The notes below the pieces were generated by a model, which was not told where the DNA came from, did no database searches, and was given only the letters and a program-made list of their open reading frames with translations. Positions 36,925 to 45,826 of a stretch of DNA of 64,000 nt are shown here, piece by piece. Origin of the DNA: Pseudarthrobacter sulfonivorans (GTDB lineage Bacteria > Actinomycetota > Actinomycetes > Actinomycetales > Micrococcaceae). Made by a program: the position numbers and the translations under genes. How positions within the stretch are numbered: position 1 is the first letter of the stretch; each line of letters begins with the position of its first letter. The stretch covers positions 1 to 64,000 of the forward strand of contig NZ_JACXBW010000010.1 in assembly GCF_014712225.1 (NCBI RefSeq). Direction: 5' to 3'.

Positions 36925-37368
36925 CTAAGCGACTCCTGTGACCTGCCGGTCTCCGCACGGCCGTTGACGGAGTACCTGCGCGCGGAACGACCTGTCGTCT
37001 CGGATCCGGGCCGTAGCCCACCGGTGATTGCCATCGACAAGGACGATCCTGCCATCACGAAGCTGAACCGCAAGGGGACCAAGGGCACCCCACGATGAAG
37101 GAGCCTCATCATAAGTTCGTTCTGGCCCTGCTATATAGAACTCCAAAACATCCCGTCGCAGCACCCCCTGAATACTCGCGTTGATATCCGACAACGGAAC
37201 ATCTTCTTGTGCATCAAGCTCAAGTAGTCCGTGATGCCATTCCCGAAGCAAGGCTGTGGCTTCGGTGTCATCGTCAACGGATGCCTGCGGCAGTCCGAAT
37301 TCCTTGGTGGATATGTAGTGAAAACCTTCATTCTTGTCCCACTGACCCATGAGACTGATATCGCTCAT
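36925..37368 (-). CDS. ParB-like (ParB/Srx fold) protein
   Basis: 147 residues from ATG 37368, which follows TTAGGGGTTCGC. The C-terminal part AVQLRDGRIVLVDGNHRWATARIR carries the DGNHR signature of ParB/sulfiredoxin-fold proteins; the N-terminal 80 residues have no visible family. It stands alone without a ParA partner, so plasmid partition is unlikely. Stand-alone members can be nucleases, CTPases or nucleotide kinases. Upstream there are three copies of ACACCATAA that may regulate it. Confidence 0.65.
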   Translation of the reverse strand: MSDISLMGQWDKNEGFHYISTKEFGLPQASVDDDTEATALLREWHHGLLELDAQEDVPLSDINASIQGVLRRDVLEFYIAGPERTYDEAPSSWGALGPLAVQLRDGRIVLVDGNHRWATARIRDDRSFRAQVLRQRPCGDRQVTGVA

Positions 37369-37419
37369 GCGAACCCCTAAATTTGCCAAATACTGTCCTG
37401 AAATCTTTTGTGAATCTAT

Positions 37420-37459
37420 ACACCATAAACCCACACACCATAATGTCGGTTATGGTGTG
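37420..37459. promoter_or_regulatory. Operator-like array of ACACCATAA motifs
   Basis: ACACCATAA occurs twice in direct orientation (37420-37428 and 37435-37443) and once inverted (37450-37458). The last two make a 10-bp-arm inverted repeat, CACACCATAA-TGTCGG-TTATGGTGTG. It lies about 50 bp upstream of the ParB-like gene. It suits a DNA-binding protein with several half-sites. Confidence 0.6.
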
Positions 37460-37575
37460 GACGAGTGAGTCAGTGACTCGCTAATAACATTGCACCGGAC
37501 ACGAACCCGGAACGAAACGCCCATGCTATTCATGGGCCTATCTTTCGGAGCGGTCAAGGTCTGGCCTAGTACAAA

Positions 37576-37797
37576 TCAGGAGTAACGCCCATTGGGTTTC
37601 CCGTTAAGGACCTGATGAATAAATTGACCTCGAGATTGACCCGGAGCTGTGAACTCCTCCCAAACGTCTGGCGTGCACCCGCCGTACCACCACTGAACCC
37701 CACCTCTAGGGAATTCCACATAGATCGTCTCGACGTCAGGATCATAGCCCTCCGCCACAATGCGTGCGGATTCCACAGGCTGCCATTCAAACGTCAT
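37576..37797 (-). CDS. KTSC-domain protein, third gene of the SIR2-HerA operon
   Basis: 73 residues: ARIVAEGYDPDVETIYVEFPRGGVQWWYGGCTPDVWEEFTAPGQSRGQFIHQVLNG is a KTSC domain (named after the lysyl-tRNA synthetase C-terminus), a small fold thought to bind nucleic acid or nucleotides. Its ATG overlaps the HerA stop (ATGA), so it is translated from the same message. KTSC proteins are usually stand-alone; here it is the coupled last gene of a defence operon, which suggests a subunit, regulator or immunity-like role. That role is inference. Confidence 0.75.
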   Translation of the reverse strand: MTFEWQPVESARIVAEGYDPDVETIYVEFPRGGVQWWYGGCTPDVWEEFTAPGQSRGQFIHQVLNGKPNGRYS

Positions 37798-39557
37798 TGT
37801 TTCTCCATCTCATAGATACCCCGCCATCTGGCCAGGGCAGGTGCAGTATCCCGTGTTCCGTGGCCATTCCGCCAAGATTCCAAGGATGGATCCTCGGCCA
37901 AAGGTAGTGGGTCGGGGCGATCCAACAAAGCTCGCGTGGGCAGAACTAGTCCTTCTCCACTTATTATCGCTTCACCTGTTCGAAGGGAGGGAAGTGTCTC
38001 TGCTAGTCCGGCCACGCTGTCCGGCAAAGCCATGCGAATCTTGCCCTGATCGGCACTGTTACTCAGTCGCAGTGCAATAATCGTCCCGCACTGAGCCAAT
38101 GCCGTATCGGGGAGGTCTGAGGGCCTCTGAGTGACTAACATCAAACCAATGCCATATTTGCGCCCCTCGCGGGCGATCTTGTTCGCCGCATTCCTAGCAA
38201 TTGGGGCGGCACCATCACCCAGGTATCGATGAGCCTCCTCGAGCACGATCAAGACTGGACTTGGGCGTCCGATTCCCACAGATCCATTCGGCGTACGTAT
38301 TGCCACATCAAATAGCAGCTTTAATATGACCCCTATAGCAAGTTCGGCGGCGTCATCGGGCACACCATTGAAATCAAGAACAGACAGGGGCTTAGACCCC
38401 CCAATCCAGGAATCGACCGCATCAACCAAAGGATCGGGACCTTCCGGAGTACCTGAGGGCTCCAGAAGGAACGCTAGCCGTGGGTCCAGCAGCCCGAGCC
38501 TCAGTAGCTCAGGAGTACTCCCGTGTGTCCCGAACATGGGGTTCTGCATCGGTGGTTTTCCGCCAGGACCGTGGGGAAGGTATGCGTTTGGGGTGAGTGT
38601 CTCCGCGCTCCCTTCTTTGTCCAAGCAAACCGTCGACGGGTCTTGCTTGTCTCGACGAGTCTCCCGATTCTCGGAATCAAGCCGGAGCCATGCTTTCCGA
38701 ATGTCAAAGGGCACTGGGGTGTCAGCAGTCACTGCACTTGGATTAAGGTGAAGCCACGATGCACTAAGCACAAATTCGCGTCTGGCATCTGCGACCAAAG
38801 TTGTCCAAGTTTTCTGGGTGGTCGGCCCACCTGAGGAGCCGGCAAAGGCCCGCAGGATATCTGCTGCGGGGAGAGCCCAAAAGGGGACGTGCAGTCGCGT
38901 CTCCCCGCTGCCGAGCACTGATCGTATCGAGGCATGTTGTGCCAAAGCGTGTCCGTACTCACCGTGACTGTCAATAACGACAATGTTTGCGGCTGGCCAG
39001 TGTCCGTTTGAGAAACCTTGGAGCAAAGATGCGACGGCACTGGTTTTTCCTGACCCAGTCGAACCAACGACGGCCGAGTGGCGCACGACGAGCTTGTTAA
39101 CATCAAGAGCCACAGGAATGGCCTGAGAAGACGATAGGCGACCAACCCGTATGTGAGTCGTAGAAGGGTTGGGATAGACGGCTTCAAGTTCTTCTGTCCG
39201 CGCAAAATGTACTTGATCGTCAAGCCCGGGGTAGGAACCGACGCCGCGGCGAAACTGTCGCGTACCTCGGTCGACTTCACCTAGAAGCTGTACTTGTAAC
39301 CATCTCTCGCCCACGGGTGACGTTTCCTGAGGACCAAGACCAAGCGTGAGCTCTGAAATACCCACAAGAGTTACGGTGGCAATGAGGTCAACCATTCCTT
39401 GTGGGAGGCGGACGAGCGAGCCGATTTGACCTACTTGTTGAAGCTGTCCCTTATAGATTGGGGCAATGCCCGCCAATTCAGGATCCAGAGCTACGGTAAT
39501 CTGCGAGCCGAGCACATGACGTACGCGTCCAATATAGGTTTCATCTTTAGATCCCAT
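37794..39557 (-). CDS. herA: HerA-like ATPase of a SIR2-HerA defence system
   Basis: About 587 residues from ATG 39557, which overlaps the SIR2 stop by 11 bp (an ATG at 39674 is in frame but lies deep in the SIR2 gene). An N-terminal HAS-barrel-like region (YIGRVRHVLGSQITVAL) precedes the FtsK/HerA motor: Walker A VVGSTGSGKTSAVASLL (about residue 165), Walker B VLIVLEEAHRYLGDGA (about 435) and LMLVTQRPSDLPDTALAQ. Known SIR2-HerA systems assemble as a large complex in which SIR2 depletes NAD+ on phage infection; HerA forms the hexameric core. Confidence 0.9.
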   Translation of the reverse strand: MGSKDETYIGRVRHVLGSQITVALDPELAGIAPIYKGQLQQVGQIGSLVRLPQGMVDLIATVTLVGISELTLGLGPQETSPVGERWLQVQLLGEVDRGTRQFRRGVGSYPGLDDQVHFARTEELEAVYPNPSTTHIRVGRLSSSQAIPVALDVNKLVVRHSAVVGSTGSGKTSAVASLLQGFSNGHWPAANIVVIDSHGEYGHALAQHASIRSVLGSGETRLHVPFWALPAADILRAFAGSSGGPTTQKTWTTLVADARREFVLSASWLHLNPSAVTADTPVPFDIRKAWLRLDSENRETRRDKQDPSTVCLDKEGSAETLTPNAYLPHGPGGKPPMQNPMFGTHGSTPELLRLGLLDPRLAFLLEPSGTPEGPDPLVDAVDSWIGGSKPLSVLDFNGVPDDAAELAIGVILKLLFDVAIRTPNGSVGIGRPSPVLIVLEEAHRYLGDGAAPIARNAANKIAREGRKYGIGLMLVTQRPSDLPDTALAQCGTIIALRLSNSADQGKIRMALPDSVAGLAETLPSLRTGEAIISGEGLVLPTRALLDRPDPLPLAEDPSLESWRNGHGTRDTAPALARWRGIYEMEKQ

Positions 39558-40698
39558 TGAGCCCACCAGCATCCGTGAGCTGCGTACTGGCGGCGGGCGC
39601 GGACGAACTCCGAGCGAGGAAGGTCGCCAGCTGAGCAAAATCGCCCAGATGGCATCGGTCGTCGTTCCAGACATCTACCGGCATCATCGCAGTCGATTCT
39701 GGACTGCACCACGGCGCTCGGATCCCGCCAATAATGGCCTCTTTCTGAGTTATCACTTGGAGGTTGGGGGTTTTGAGAGCCGTATCAGCAAGGGTAGGAG
39801 GTATCTCGGCATAGCAGAAAGCCACAACCTCCGACCGAGGTCGACGAGACACAGCATCGAAGATCAGTTCGTTAAGATGATCGTCGGCCCAAGAGTAGCC
39901 TGACACCAGAAACAGTGTCTCCGGCTCGTTTAACGCGCGCCGCATTCGGTCTTGAAGAACCACGAAAGGCATGCGGCGGGATTCCTCGTACTTCGCATCC
40001 GAAGGGAAAATGGCAGCCAGTTCGCCAGCAGGAATGGCCGATCCCAACCTGACAACCTGGTCCATCGGACCGTCCGTGTCCCAGGTCCAGTTCACGGATC
40101 CGTGAAGCTTCCAAAGACGTGCATAGAAGGACGGAAGCCACACGTCAGTGTCTCCGGAGGTAGCCTCTACCATGTCCGTTCGGAAACGGGCTCTAAAGGA
40201 ACCAACGAAACCATCGAAGTATGGAACACCCTGCGCCTCAAGAGCTTGCTCAAGCAACGAATCATAATTCACGGTGAAAAGCTCGATCGGCTTCACATAA
40301 TCCGCTCGCGCAACCCAGGCCGCCAAGTTACGGACGGGATCAAGGTCAACCTTTGTCGTCGACAGCTCAGTAATAATTAGTCGGCAGATAGCCGTATCTA
40401 AATCTTTTGCCTGACTCCCGGTCAAACCATCGACGACATCATCGCCTTCAACCACGGCTTGAATCCTCCGGAGGCGGCTGAGCGCCTGTTCGAGATTTCT
40501 CACTGAAGTGATTCGGTTGAATGCTGCCAGCTCATCGCCCTTGAGCTGTGCCGTTATTCGCGCCTGCAGTGTGGCTACGTCCGGCAAACCGCATGCTTTC
40601 GAGGTTCCAGCGCCTAAAAAGCCGCAAACATGGCGTGATCGAGTTGCGAGTTTAGCGCTCAAACCGCCTGCAAATAGGGCCGGGTCATGGGTAGTCAT
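39547..40698 (-). CDS. SIR2-family NADase effector of SIR2-HerA
   Basis: 383 residues. The nucleotide-binding start VCGFLGAGTSKACGLPD (about residues 24-40), the ELFTVNYDSLLEQALE segment (about 150) and the WKLHGSVNW segment with the expected catalytic His are the defence-type SIR2 markers. A later LVSGYSWADDHLNELIFDA matches the end of the SIR2 domain. It would cleave NAD+ when the complex is triggered. It is the first gene of the SIR2-HerA-KTSC operon; the ribosome site before ATG 40698 is weak. No mutation of key residues is seen. Confidence 0.9.
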   Translation of the reverse strand: MTTHDPALFAGGLSAKLATRSRHVCGFLGAGTSKACGLPDVATLQARITAQLKGDELAAFNRITSVRNLEQALSRLRRIQAVVEGDDVVDGLTGSQAKDLDTAICRLIITELSTTKVDLDPVRNLAAWVARADYVKPIELFTVNYDSLLEQALEAQGVPYFDGFVGSFRARFRTDMVEATSGDTDVWLPSFYARLWKLHGSVNWTWDTDGPMDQVVRLGSAIPAGELAAIFPSDAKYEESRRMPFVVLQDRMRRALNEPETLFLVSGYSWADDHLNELIFDAVSRRPRSEVVAFCYAEIPPTLADTALKTPNLQVITQKEAIIGGIRAPWCSPESTAMMPVDVWNDDRCHLGDFAQLATFLARSSSAPAASTQLTDAGGLNGI

Positions 40699-41246
40699 GA
40701 TTCTGACAGTAACGAACTTTTACCTGGGGCTCGGTCATTTGTCGGAAGTTGAGCAAGTCCAGAAGTTGGAAGTAGCTTGCCACACGTCAACTCGGTACCG
40801 TGCTGGAGAGCCTTGCTGTACTTGGCCATGACGTTGGTGACATAACCCTTGAACTGAGGAGGGCCCACGGTGTTTGAACCGTGCCGCAGGGGTTCCTGAC
40901 CAACCTTTCGCTGATCGTCGCCCCGGCGCGGCATCGCGCCCCCGGGCTGCCTGCGCCCCCTCAACGGATATGTCATCCAGCCACACGCTGCTTCGCACCG
41001 GCGATCCGAGGGCCATCGGGCTGTGGCGTGTTCGCCTTTGTCCTCTGAGCGGTCGACCGGAGCCGGGTGTAATCCAGAAAATAATCGCCCCATGCGGCCA
41101 AGGCTTCTTGGGAGACTCGCTGGTGTTGGCGCCGGTGGTGGCTGAGTATTTGGCTTCGAGCCCCGGTCCTGGCGACGGCTGAGCACAGAGCTCCGCGAGA
41201 GTTTCGTTACCAGTGCGTTACTGTGGGCGGGATTTGGGGGCAAAGC

Positions 41247-41285
41247 AAAACCCCTACTTCCTTTTGTTCATAAGGGAAGCAGGGG
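41247..41285 (-). terminator. Leftward intrinsic terminator after a tRNA-like fragment
   Basis: On the minus strand CCCCTGCTTCCCTT pairs, with one mismatch and one bulge, with AAGGAAGTAGGGG and is followed by TTTTGCTTTG. It lies 15-25 bases after the tRNA-3'-like sequence, as in natural tRNA transcripts. Confidence 0.7.
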
Positions 41286-41298
41286 CCTTACTACTTGC

Positions 41299-41350
41299 CT
41301 GGCGGCCACGGTGGGATTTGAACACATGGTTCGTGTGTAAGCGGCATGAC
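41299..41350 (-). pseudogene. tRNA 3'-end-like fragment
   Basis: On the minus strand the sequence contains CTTACAC (like a tRNA-Val anticodon loop, TAC), then GTGTTCAAATCCCAC, which has the T-loop consensus TTCAAAT, and ends GTGGCCGCCA with a CCA. The anticodon stem does not pair and the T-stem has two mismatches, so this is not a working tRNA. It is best explained as a leftover tRNA-type attachment site. Confidence 0.4.
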
Positions 41351-41684
41351 GGCAACTTCGATGGCAAAAGGATTCTGCTACGGTCAGACCAAGCTGCTTG
41401 TCGGCGCGACGCAGTCAGTGCCATCTGCGGCCAGATTTTGACTGCTGTCCACATCCCAAATCTCCCCGCTGCTCAAAAGCCGAGACGATGGGATGCGCGA
41501 TGACGCAGTATAAAGCCCAGCGATAGGTGGATCGATGGCAGGCTTTGTACCGCCAGTCAGGGTTGCGATGCCTGTGCAATCGTCCGTCTGCATTGGGGGC
41601 CGACACCGAACGCTGAAGTAGGACTTTTGAGCCTATCTAACTCCCCATCGCAGAGCCGAAGGAATTTAGAAGCCAAGCGTCTGG

Positions 41685-42233
41685 CTAGCCGTGAGGCCTT
41701 AGCCTTTTTTGAGCCACGCTGCCTGGTGCCCAAGCGAGGCAATGCGAAGCCTCTATGTAGTAGGTAGTGGGCCACGGCGAACCGGGCGCAACTTGGGCCG
41801 GGTCCGGTGCAATCAACAATATTGACCCGGGCCAGATTGGGTCATGCAACGCTTCCATCCAAGCGCTCTGAACATGTTCGAAACGGTCCCACCTGATTGT
41901 GATCCAGGATCCGGTTGGCTGGAGGGAATCGACACTTAGAACGGTGACCTCTGTCGTGGTTCCGTGGGTTCGCTTCATGTCGTCGAAGTGGTTCCACTTC
42001 TCACTTGCTGCTGCTTTCCAGGCACGAAGTCGGCGGGCTCGGGCGAACCAGATCATGCCGACAATGCCAGCAAGAAAGACAGACGCCCAAGCCGCCAGGA
42101 GCAGGAACAATGTCGGCTGCCAGTTGGCGGCAATTGTTCCGGCAAGGGAGACGACGCAGACGAAGACGACCGCGCTGCTGAGGATAAGCGCAGGTGTCGC
42201 ATGCTTCGGTTTCAGGACTGGGTTCGTATCCAT
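41685..42233 (-). CDS. Small membrane protein after the relaxase
   Basis: 182 residues from ATG 42233, preceded by AGAAGG. Two membrane helices (ILSSAVVFVCVVSLAGTIAA and TLFLLLAAWASVFLAGIVGMIWFA) are followed by a soluble domain of about 110 residues (TEVTVLSVDSLQPTGSWITIRWDRFEHV). The tail resembles the small beta domain of DUF3592-type proteins, but weakly. It starts 20 bp after the relaxase stop in the same direction, so it is probably the last gene of the mobilisation operon. Function unknown. Confidence 0.65.
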   Translation of the reverse strand: MDTNPVLKPKHATPALILSSAVVFVCVVSLAGTIAANWQPTLFLLLAAWASVFLAGIVGMIWFARARRLRAWKAAASEKWNHFDDMKRTHGTTTEVTVLSVDSLQPTGSWITIRWDRFEHVQSAWMEALHDPIWPGSILLIAPDPAQVAPGSPWPTTYYIEASHCLAWAPGSVAQKRLRPHG

Positions 42234-42253
42234 GGATTGCCTTCTTGCCCAGT

Positions 42254-45200
42254 TTAGAGTTGCCAACCGACATTGATAAGGCGGTTTTTTGAGCTATCCA
42301 GGTATCTGCTCCGCTCTTCCGCCTGTACATGCCGGGGGGACGAATGCCTGGCCCGATCCATGAGACGCTCAATATTTGCCCGCTTCTCCTGTTGTTCCCA
42401 TTCATGAGAGGCCGGAACTGGTCCTACTGGAAGGGGCGAAGCACCGATGCCCCACCTGTCCCTATATAAGGCGGCGTGGCGGATGACTTCCATCGCATCC
42501 TCCGGAAGGACGTTGGGACCCAGGGCCTCCATCAGGGTCCGCTTCCAATCAGTGTCTTGCACGATTGCTGTTCGGCCGACGTGGTCCATCCTGTTCTGGA
42601 AGCGGATCTGTACCTGGTGGATCAGGCCAGCCAGGTCGGGTCGGGCAGTAGGGATCGCCTCGGCTATGGAATCCAGTCCGCCATCCGGCATCCCGGAGAG
42701 GTACCGCCGGAGCCGGGCATGGACCACGGCCGCTGTATCTTGCGCGCCTGCGCTCGTTTCCAGTGCGCCGAGCACCAGCCGTTGTGCGCTGGGACGGCTG
42801 ACTTCAGCGGATCGGCGCCATGCCGCGACGGACGCGCCCCACGATGGTGATTGCTGGAGTTCAGCGGCCCTGCCGGGCGCGTGACTATCAAGGAACGTCG
42901 ACAGGTCCTCAGCGGCAGCGATCTGTGAGAGGTAGTCGTATTCAGCGCTGAGGCGCTCCAGACTGTCCGCCTTGGACTGTTCGGCCTCGCGGACTTCGTG
43001 GGCAGTACGTTCGGCACCCTCGGCGGCAAGCACCTCACCCAGGATCTGGCGCCACGAGACTTGAAGGGCTGGGTCCAGTGGCTCATCGTCCATGGGACTG
43101 TTTTCGCTAACGTACGCATGGTTTTCCGCGCGACCCCGGGTCATACTCACGTACAGCAGTTCGCGTGTCAGCCGTCCCTGTGTGACCACGGTGTGTCCTG
43201 TGTGCACAGTGATGCCCTGCGACCGGTGGGCTGTTGTTGCATATCCCAACTCAACTGAGGCCTCAACGTAGTCGCGATGCAGAGTGACTGTCGCGCCGGT
43301 ATCTCGGCGAACAGCGGTCAGTGAGCCGTCGCGCCTGCCGGTACAGACGACGTCGAGCATTGTTCCGTTCCGGATGAAGTCACCGCTACTGTCCGCGATG
43401 TGGCGGTCATTGCGGCGGGCGATGACCGTATCGCCCGTGCCGGCTCGCGAGCCGTCACTGAGCGGTACCGTGTGTTCGGCGTCCACGGAACCTTGGATGA
43501 CTCGATCGGCCTGAGCGCGTTGGTTGAGCATGTTGACGGTGTCGTTATCGGCAGCGATGAGAATGGACGACTTGCCGTCGCGGATGTCCGACTGCCAGCT
43601 TTGGTATGCGCGACCCACCATGTCGAGGTACGAGCCGTGTTGGATGCGGCGGTACCGCTCGTAGTCACCTATGGCCGCAAAGTCCCCGGCACGGAGCTTC
43701 AGTGAAGCCGCCTGCTCCCACACCTGCTCGAACCGCCATATTGTGCTCAGCCGCACCGTCTTGCCCTGCCGGTCCAGCCACCCGAGTACTCCACCGGCGT
43801 CAATGGCGTCCAGTTGCCCGGGATCGCCGACCAGGAGCACCTTGGCCCCGGCATCCCGGGCTTGCTGCACCAACGCCGACAACTGAAGGGTGGAAACCAT
43901 GGACGCCTCGTCGACGACGATCAGCTGGTTGGGATGAAAACGCCACCTGTCCTGGTCAGCAGCGAGGCGGGCGGCCTTCTGTGCAAGCCGGGTGGACTGC
44001 GGGCCGGAACCCGTCGTTTGCGAGCGGAGTCGACGCTCGGCGTCGAAGAACTGTGAAGCTCGGGTGCCGGCTCCCTGGCCGACGGACTCGTACAGCCATT
44101 TGGCCACGTTCTCCGCGGCCATCGCCAGCTCGCGTCCCAGGACCTCGGCACTGGCCGCTGCAGGGGCCAACCCGACCACACTGCCTGCCCCGAATTCGGT
44201 TTCCCAGACAGCCTTGACTGCTCCGAGGGTGGTGGTCTTGCCGGTTCCCGCGGGACCGACGACGGCGTCCAGACGGTTGCCGCTCAACAGAACCTGGGCC
44301 GCTGCTGCACGCTGGTCGCTGTGCAGCACGAGCCGATCACGGCGTCTGTAACTGGCGAGTGACTCCATGGCGACGGCCGCGCTCACGGTCGGGCCGCCGT
44401 CGTCGTCCCTTGCCTCCATGACGAGGTTCTCGTTGGCGAGCGTCCCGGCGTCCGTGTAGAGACGGGAGCCGTGAAAGTCGAAGATGCTGCGTTTCGCGAA
44501 GCGGAGATCGGGCTGCGCGTTGACGGGGACGGTGTAGCGGTACTCGTTGAGGGGGACGGACTGGCTTTCGGCGGCTGTGGCTACAGCGTCGATCATGGTG
44601 TTGCGGTCTTCTGGGGTGAGGCAGCGGATGTCGGCGCAGACGCGCTCGGCTTCCGCGAGAAGGTTCCACCGGTTCCAGGTGGCCCGTTTGGCCGCTACGC
44701 GCTCGCGTGTCAGTGAGCCGACGGCATCGATCCAGTCGGGAGTGAAGTCACCAGTGCGGAAAGGGGTTGCGCGGGAGCGCCGGATGGTGTTTGCGAGTAC
44801 GTCTCCGGGCTCAAAGCCTTTGGCGGCCGCGCGCGTGCGCCACTGTGCGGACAGCTGGTGGAGAGGGATGGCTGTTTCCGGTTTCGCGGTGCGGGTGGAA
44901 AGGGTTGCCTGTTGGCGGAGCTTGATGGTGGTCGTAGCGGTTGGGGGAGTGCCGTGGCTGGCGGTCCATTCGGCGACGAGACGGTCCGTTTCCAGATCGA
45001 TGAGGCGGGAGCGGTTGGAGAATTCGCGGATCAGCGCGTCGTCGATGCCGGTGAGCTGCTGAGTGGGATTGTGCGTATTCGCGGCTGGTTCGCGGATGTC
45101 CGTGTCCGTGCCGAGGTTCCGGTGGAGGGCATCAAAGAGGAGACCGTTGTAGTGCTCGCTGGCGGCGACCGCGGCCTTGTAGATCGTCCGCGAGTCCGGG

Positions 45201-45826
45201 GTGACCCATGCACCGTCGGTGATGCGCTGGACACGGTTGGCGATGACCATGTGGGTGTGCAGTTGCGGATCTCCAGCGCGGGACTCCCAATGGTCGAACG
45301 CGGCCGCGATGGCGCCACGCGTGCTGAGGTGGGCGACGCCATTCCGCCCGGCCCGCGTATGGATGACATGCTCTTCGAGCCACTCAAGGGTGGCGCTGAC
45401 TGCTTGGTGGTGGGTATCGAGGATTTGGTCTTGAATGCTCCGTGGGCTGAGGGCCCAGAGGACCGACACCGATTTTGGGACACTGAAGGTGAGATCGAAG
45501 CCGACGACGGCGTGGCGGGTGCTTACTTGTCCGTGGCTGTTTTGGACGACCGTGGGCTGGCCGTGCGGACGGCCCAGGGGAGCGCCTGTGTCTGGATGGG
45601 TGGCGTGGTCAAAGATTGCTTTGGCGTCAGTTTCTGTGACTTTGTCTTCGCTGGTGCGGTTGATGCATTGTAGGCCTTGGCCGAGCCAGCGGCCCTGGGG
45701 AGTTCCTGCTTTCATGTAGTAGGTTGTGGCGTCAGCGGGGGTGACCGTCAGGTCATCCATCATGGTGGTTTTGAACAGGTACTTCAGGCCGGACTGGGCC
45801 GAGAGCCTGGCGATGGACATCGTCAT
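42254..45826 (-). CDS. MobF relaxase-helicase (TrwC/TraI type)
   Basis: 1190 residues. The N-terminal TrwC relaxase domain has a Tyr cluster (DATTYYMKAG), VGFDLTFSVPKSVSVLWAL, HLSTRGAIAAAFDHWESRAGDPQLHTHMVIANR with the metal-binding His triad (about residue 190). The C-terminal RecD2-like helicase has Walker A VVGPAGTGKTTTL (about 524), LIVVDEASMV, VLLVGDPGQLDAIDAGG and YVSMTRGRAENH. It nicks oriT, attaches to the 5' end and unwinds the strand for transfer. Its ATG overlaps the stop of the upstream accessory gene. Confidence 0.94.
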   Translation of the reverse strand: MTMSIARLSAQSGLKYLFKTTMMDDLTVTPADATTYYMKAGTPQGRWLGQGLQCINRTSEDKVTETDAKAIFDHATHPDTGAPLGRPHGQPTVVQNSHGQVSTRHAVVGFDLTFSVPKSVSVLWALSPRSIQDQILDTHHQAVSATLEWLEEHVIHTRAGRNGVAHLSTRGAIAAAFDHWESRAGDPQLHTHMVIANRVQRITDGAWVTPDSRTIYKAAVAASEHYNGLLFDALHRNLGTDTDIREPAANTHNPTQQLTGIDDALIREFSNRSRLIDLETDRLVAEWTASHGTPPTATTTIKLRQQATLSTRTAKPETAIPLHQLSAQWRTRAAAKGFEPGDVLANTIRRSRATPFRTGDFTPDWIDAVGSLTRERVAAKRATWNRWNLLAEAERVCADIRCLTPEDRNTMIDAVATAAESQSVPLNEYRYTVPVNAQPDLRFAKRSIFDFHGSRLYTDAGTLANENLVMEARDDDGGPTVSAAVAMESLASYRRRDRLVLHSDQRAAAAQVLLSGNRLDAVVGPAGTGKTTTLGAVKAVWETEFGAGSVVGLAPAAASAEVLGRELAMAAENVAKWLYESVGQGAGTRASQFFDAERRLRSQTTGSGPQSTRLAQKAARLAADQDRWRFHPNQLIVVDEASMVSTLQLSALVQQARDAGAKVLLVGDPGQLDAIDAGGVLGWLDRQGKTVRLSTIWRFEQVWEQAASLKLRAGDFAAIGDYERYRRIQHGSYLDMVGRAYQSWQSDIRDGKSSILIAADNDTVNMLNQRAQADRVIQGSVDAEHTVPLSDGSRAGTGDTVIARRNDRHIADSSGDFIRNGTMLDVVCTGRRDGSLTAVRRDTGATVTLHRDYVEASVELGYATTAHRSQGITVHTGHTVVTQGRLTRELLYVSMTRGRAENHAYVSENSPMDDEPLDPALQVSWRQILGEVLAAEGAERTAHEVREAEQSKADSLERLSAEYDYLSQIAAAEDLSTFLDSHAPGRAAELQQSPSWGASVAAWRRSAEVSRPSAQRLVLGALETSAGAQDTAAVVHARLRRYLSGMPDGGLDSIAEAIPTARPDLAGLIHQVQIRFQNRMDHVGRTAIVQDTDWKRTLMEALGPNVLPEDAMEVIRHAALYRDRWGIGASPLPVGPVPASHEWEQQEKRANIERLMDRARHSSPRHVQAEERSRYLDSSKNRLINVGWQL

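Larger units (their letters stand above)
40699..41684. other. Stretch without clear genes between SIR2 and the relaxase-operon end
   Basis: Leftward (40695-41243) and rightward (40874-41182) frames overlap and neither carries a domain I know. One leftward piece, FKGYVTNVMAKYSKALQHGT, looks coding-like and could be the end of a lost gene. A terminator and tRNA-like fragment are annotated separately. The promoter of the SIR2 operon should lie in 40700-40800. Confidence 0.4.

Noticed and set aside
37500..37575. Possible tRNA on the minus strand
   Set aside because: A GGTTCG-like loop and a hairpin with ATG arms are present, but T-loop position 58 is not A, position 33 is not T and no acceptor stem pairs.
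40695..41243. 182-residue leftward frame upstream of SIR2
   Set aside because: No domain, overlaps a rightward frame of equal quality and has no clear start; kept only as a coding-like hint.
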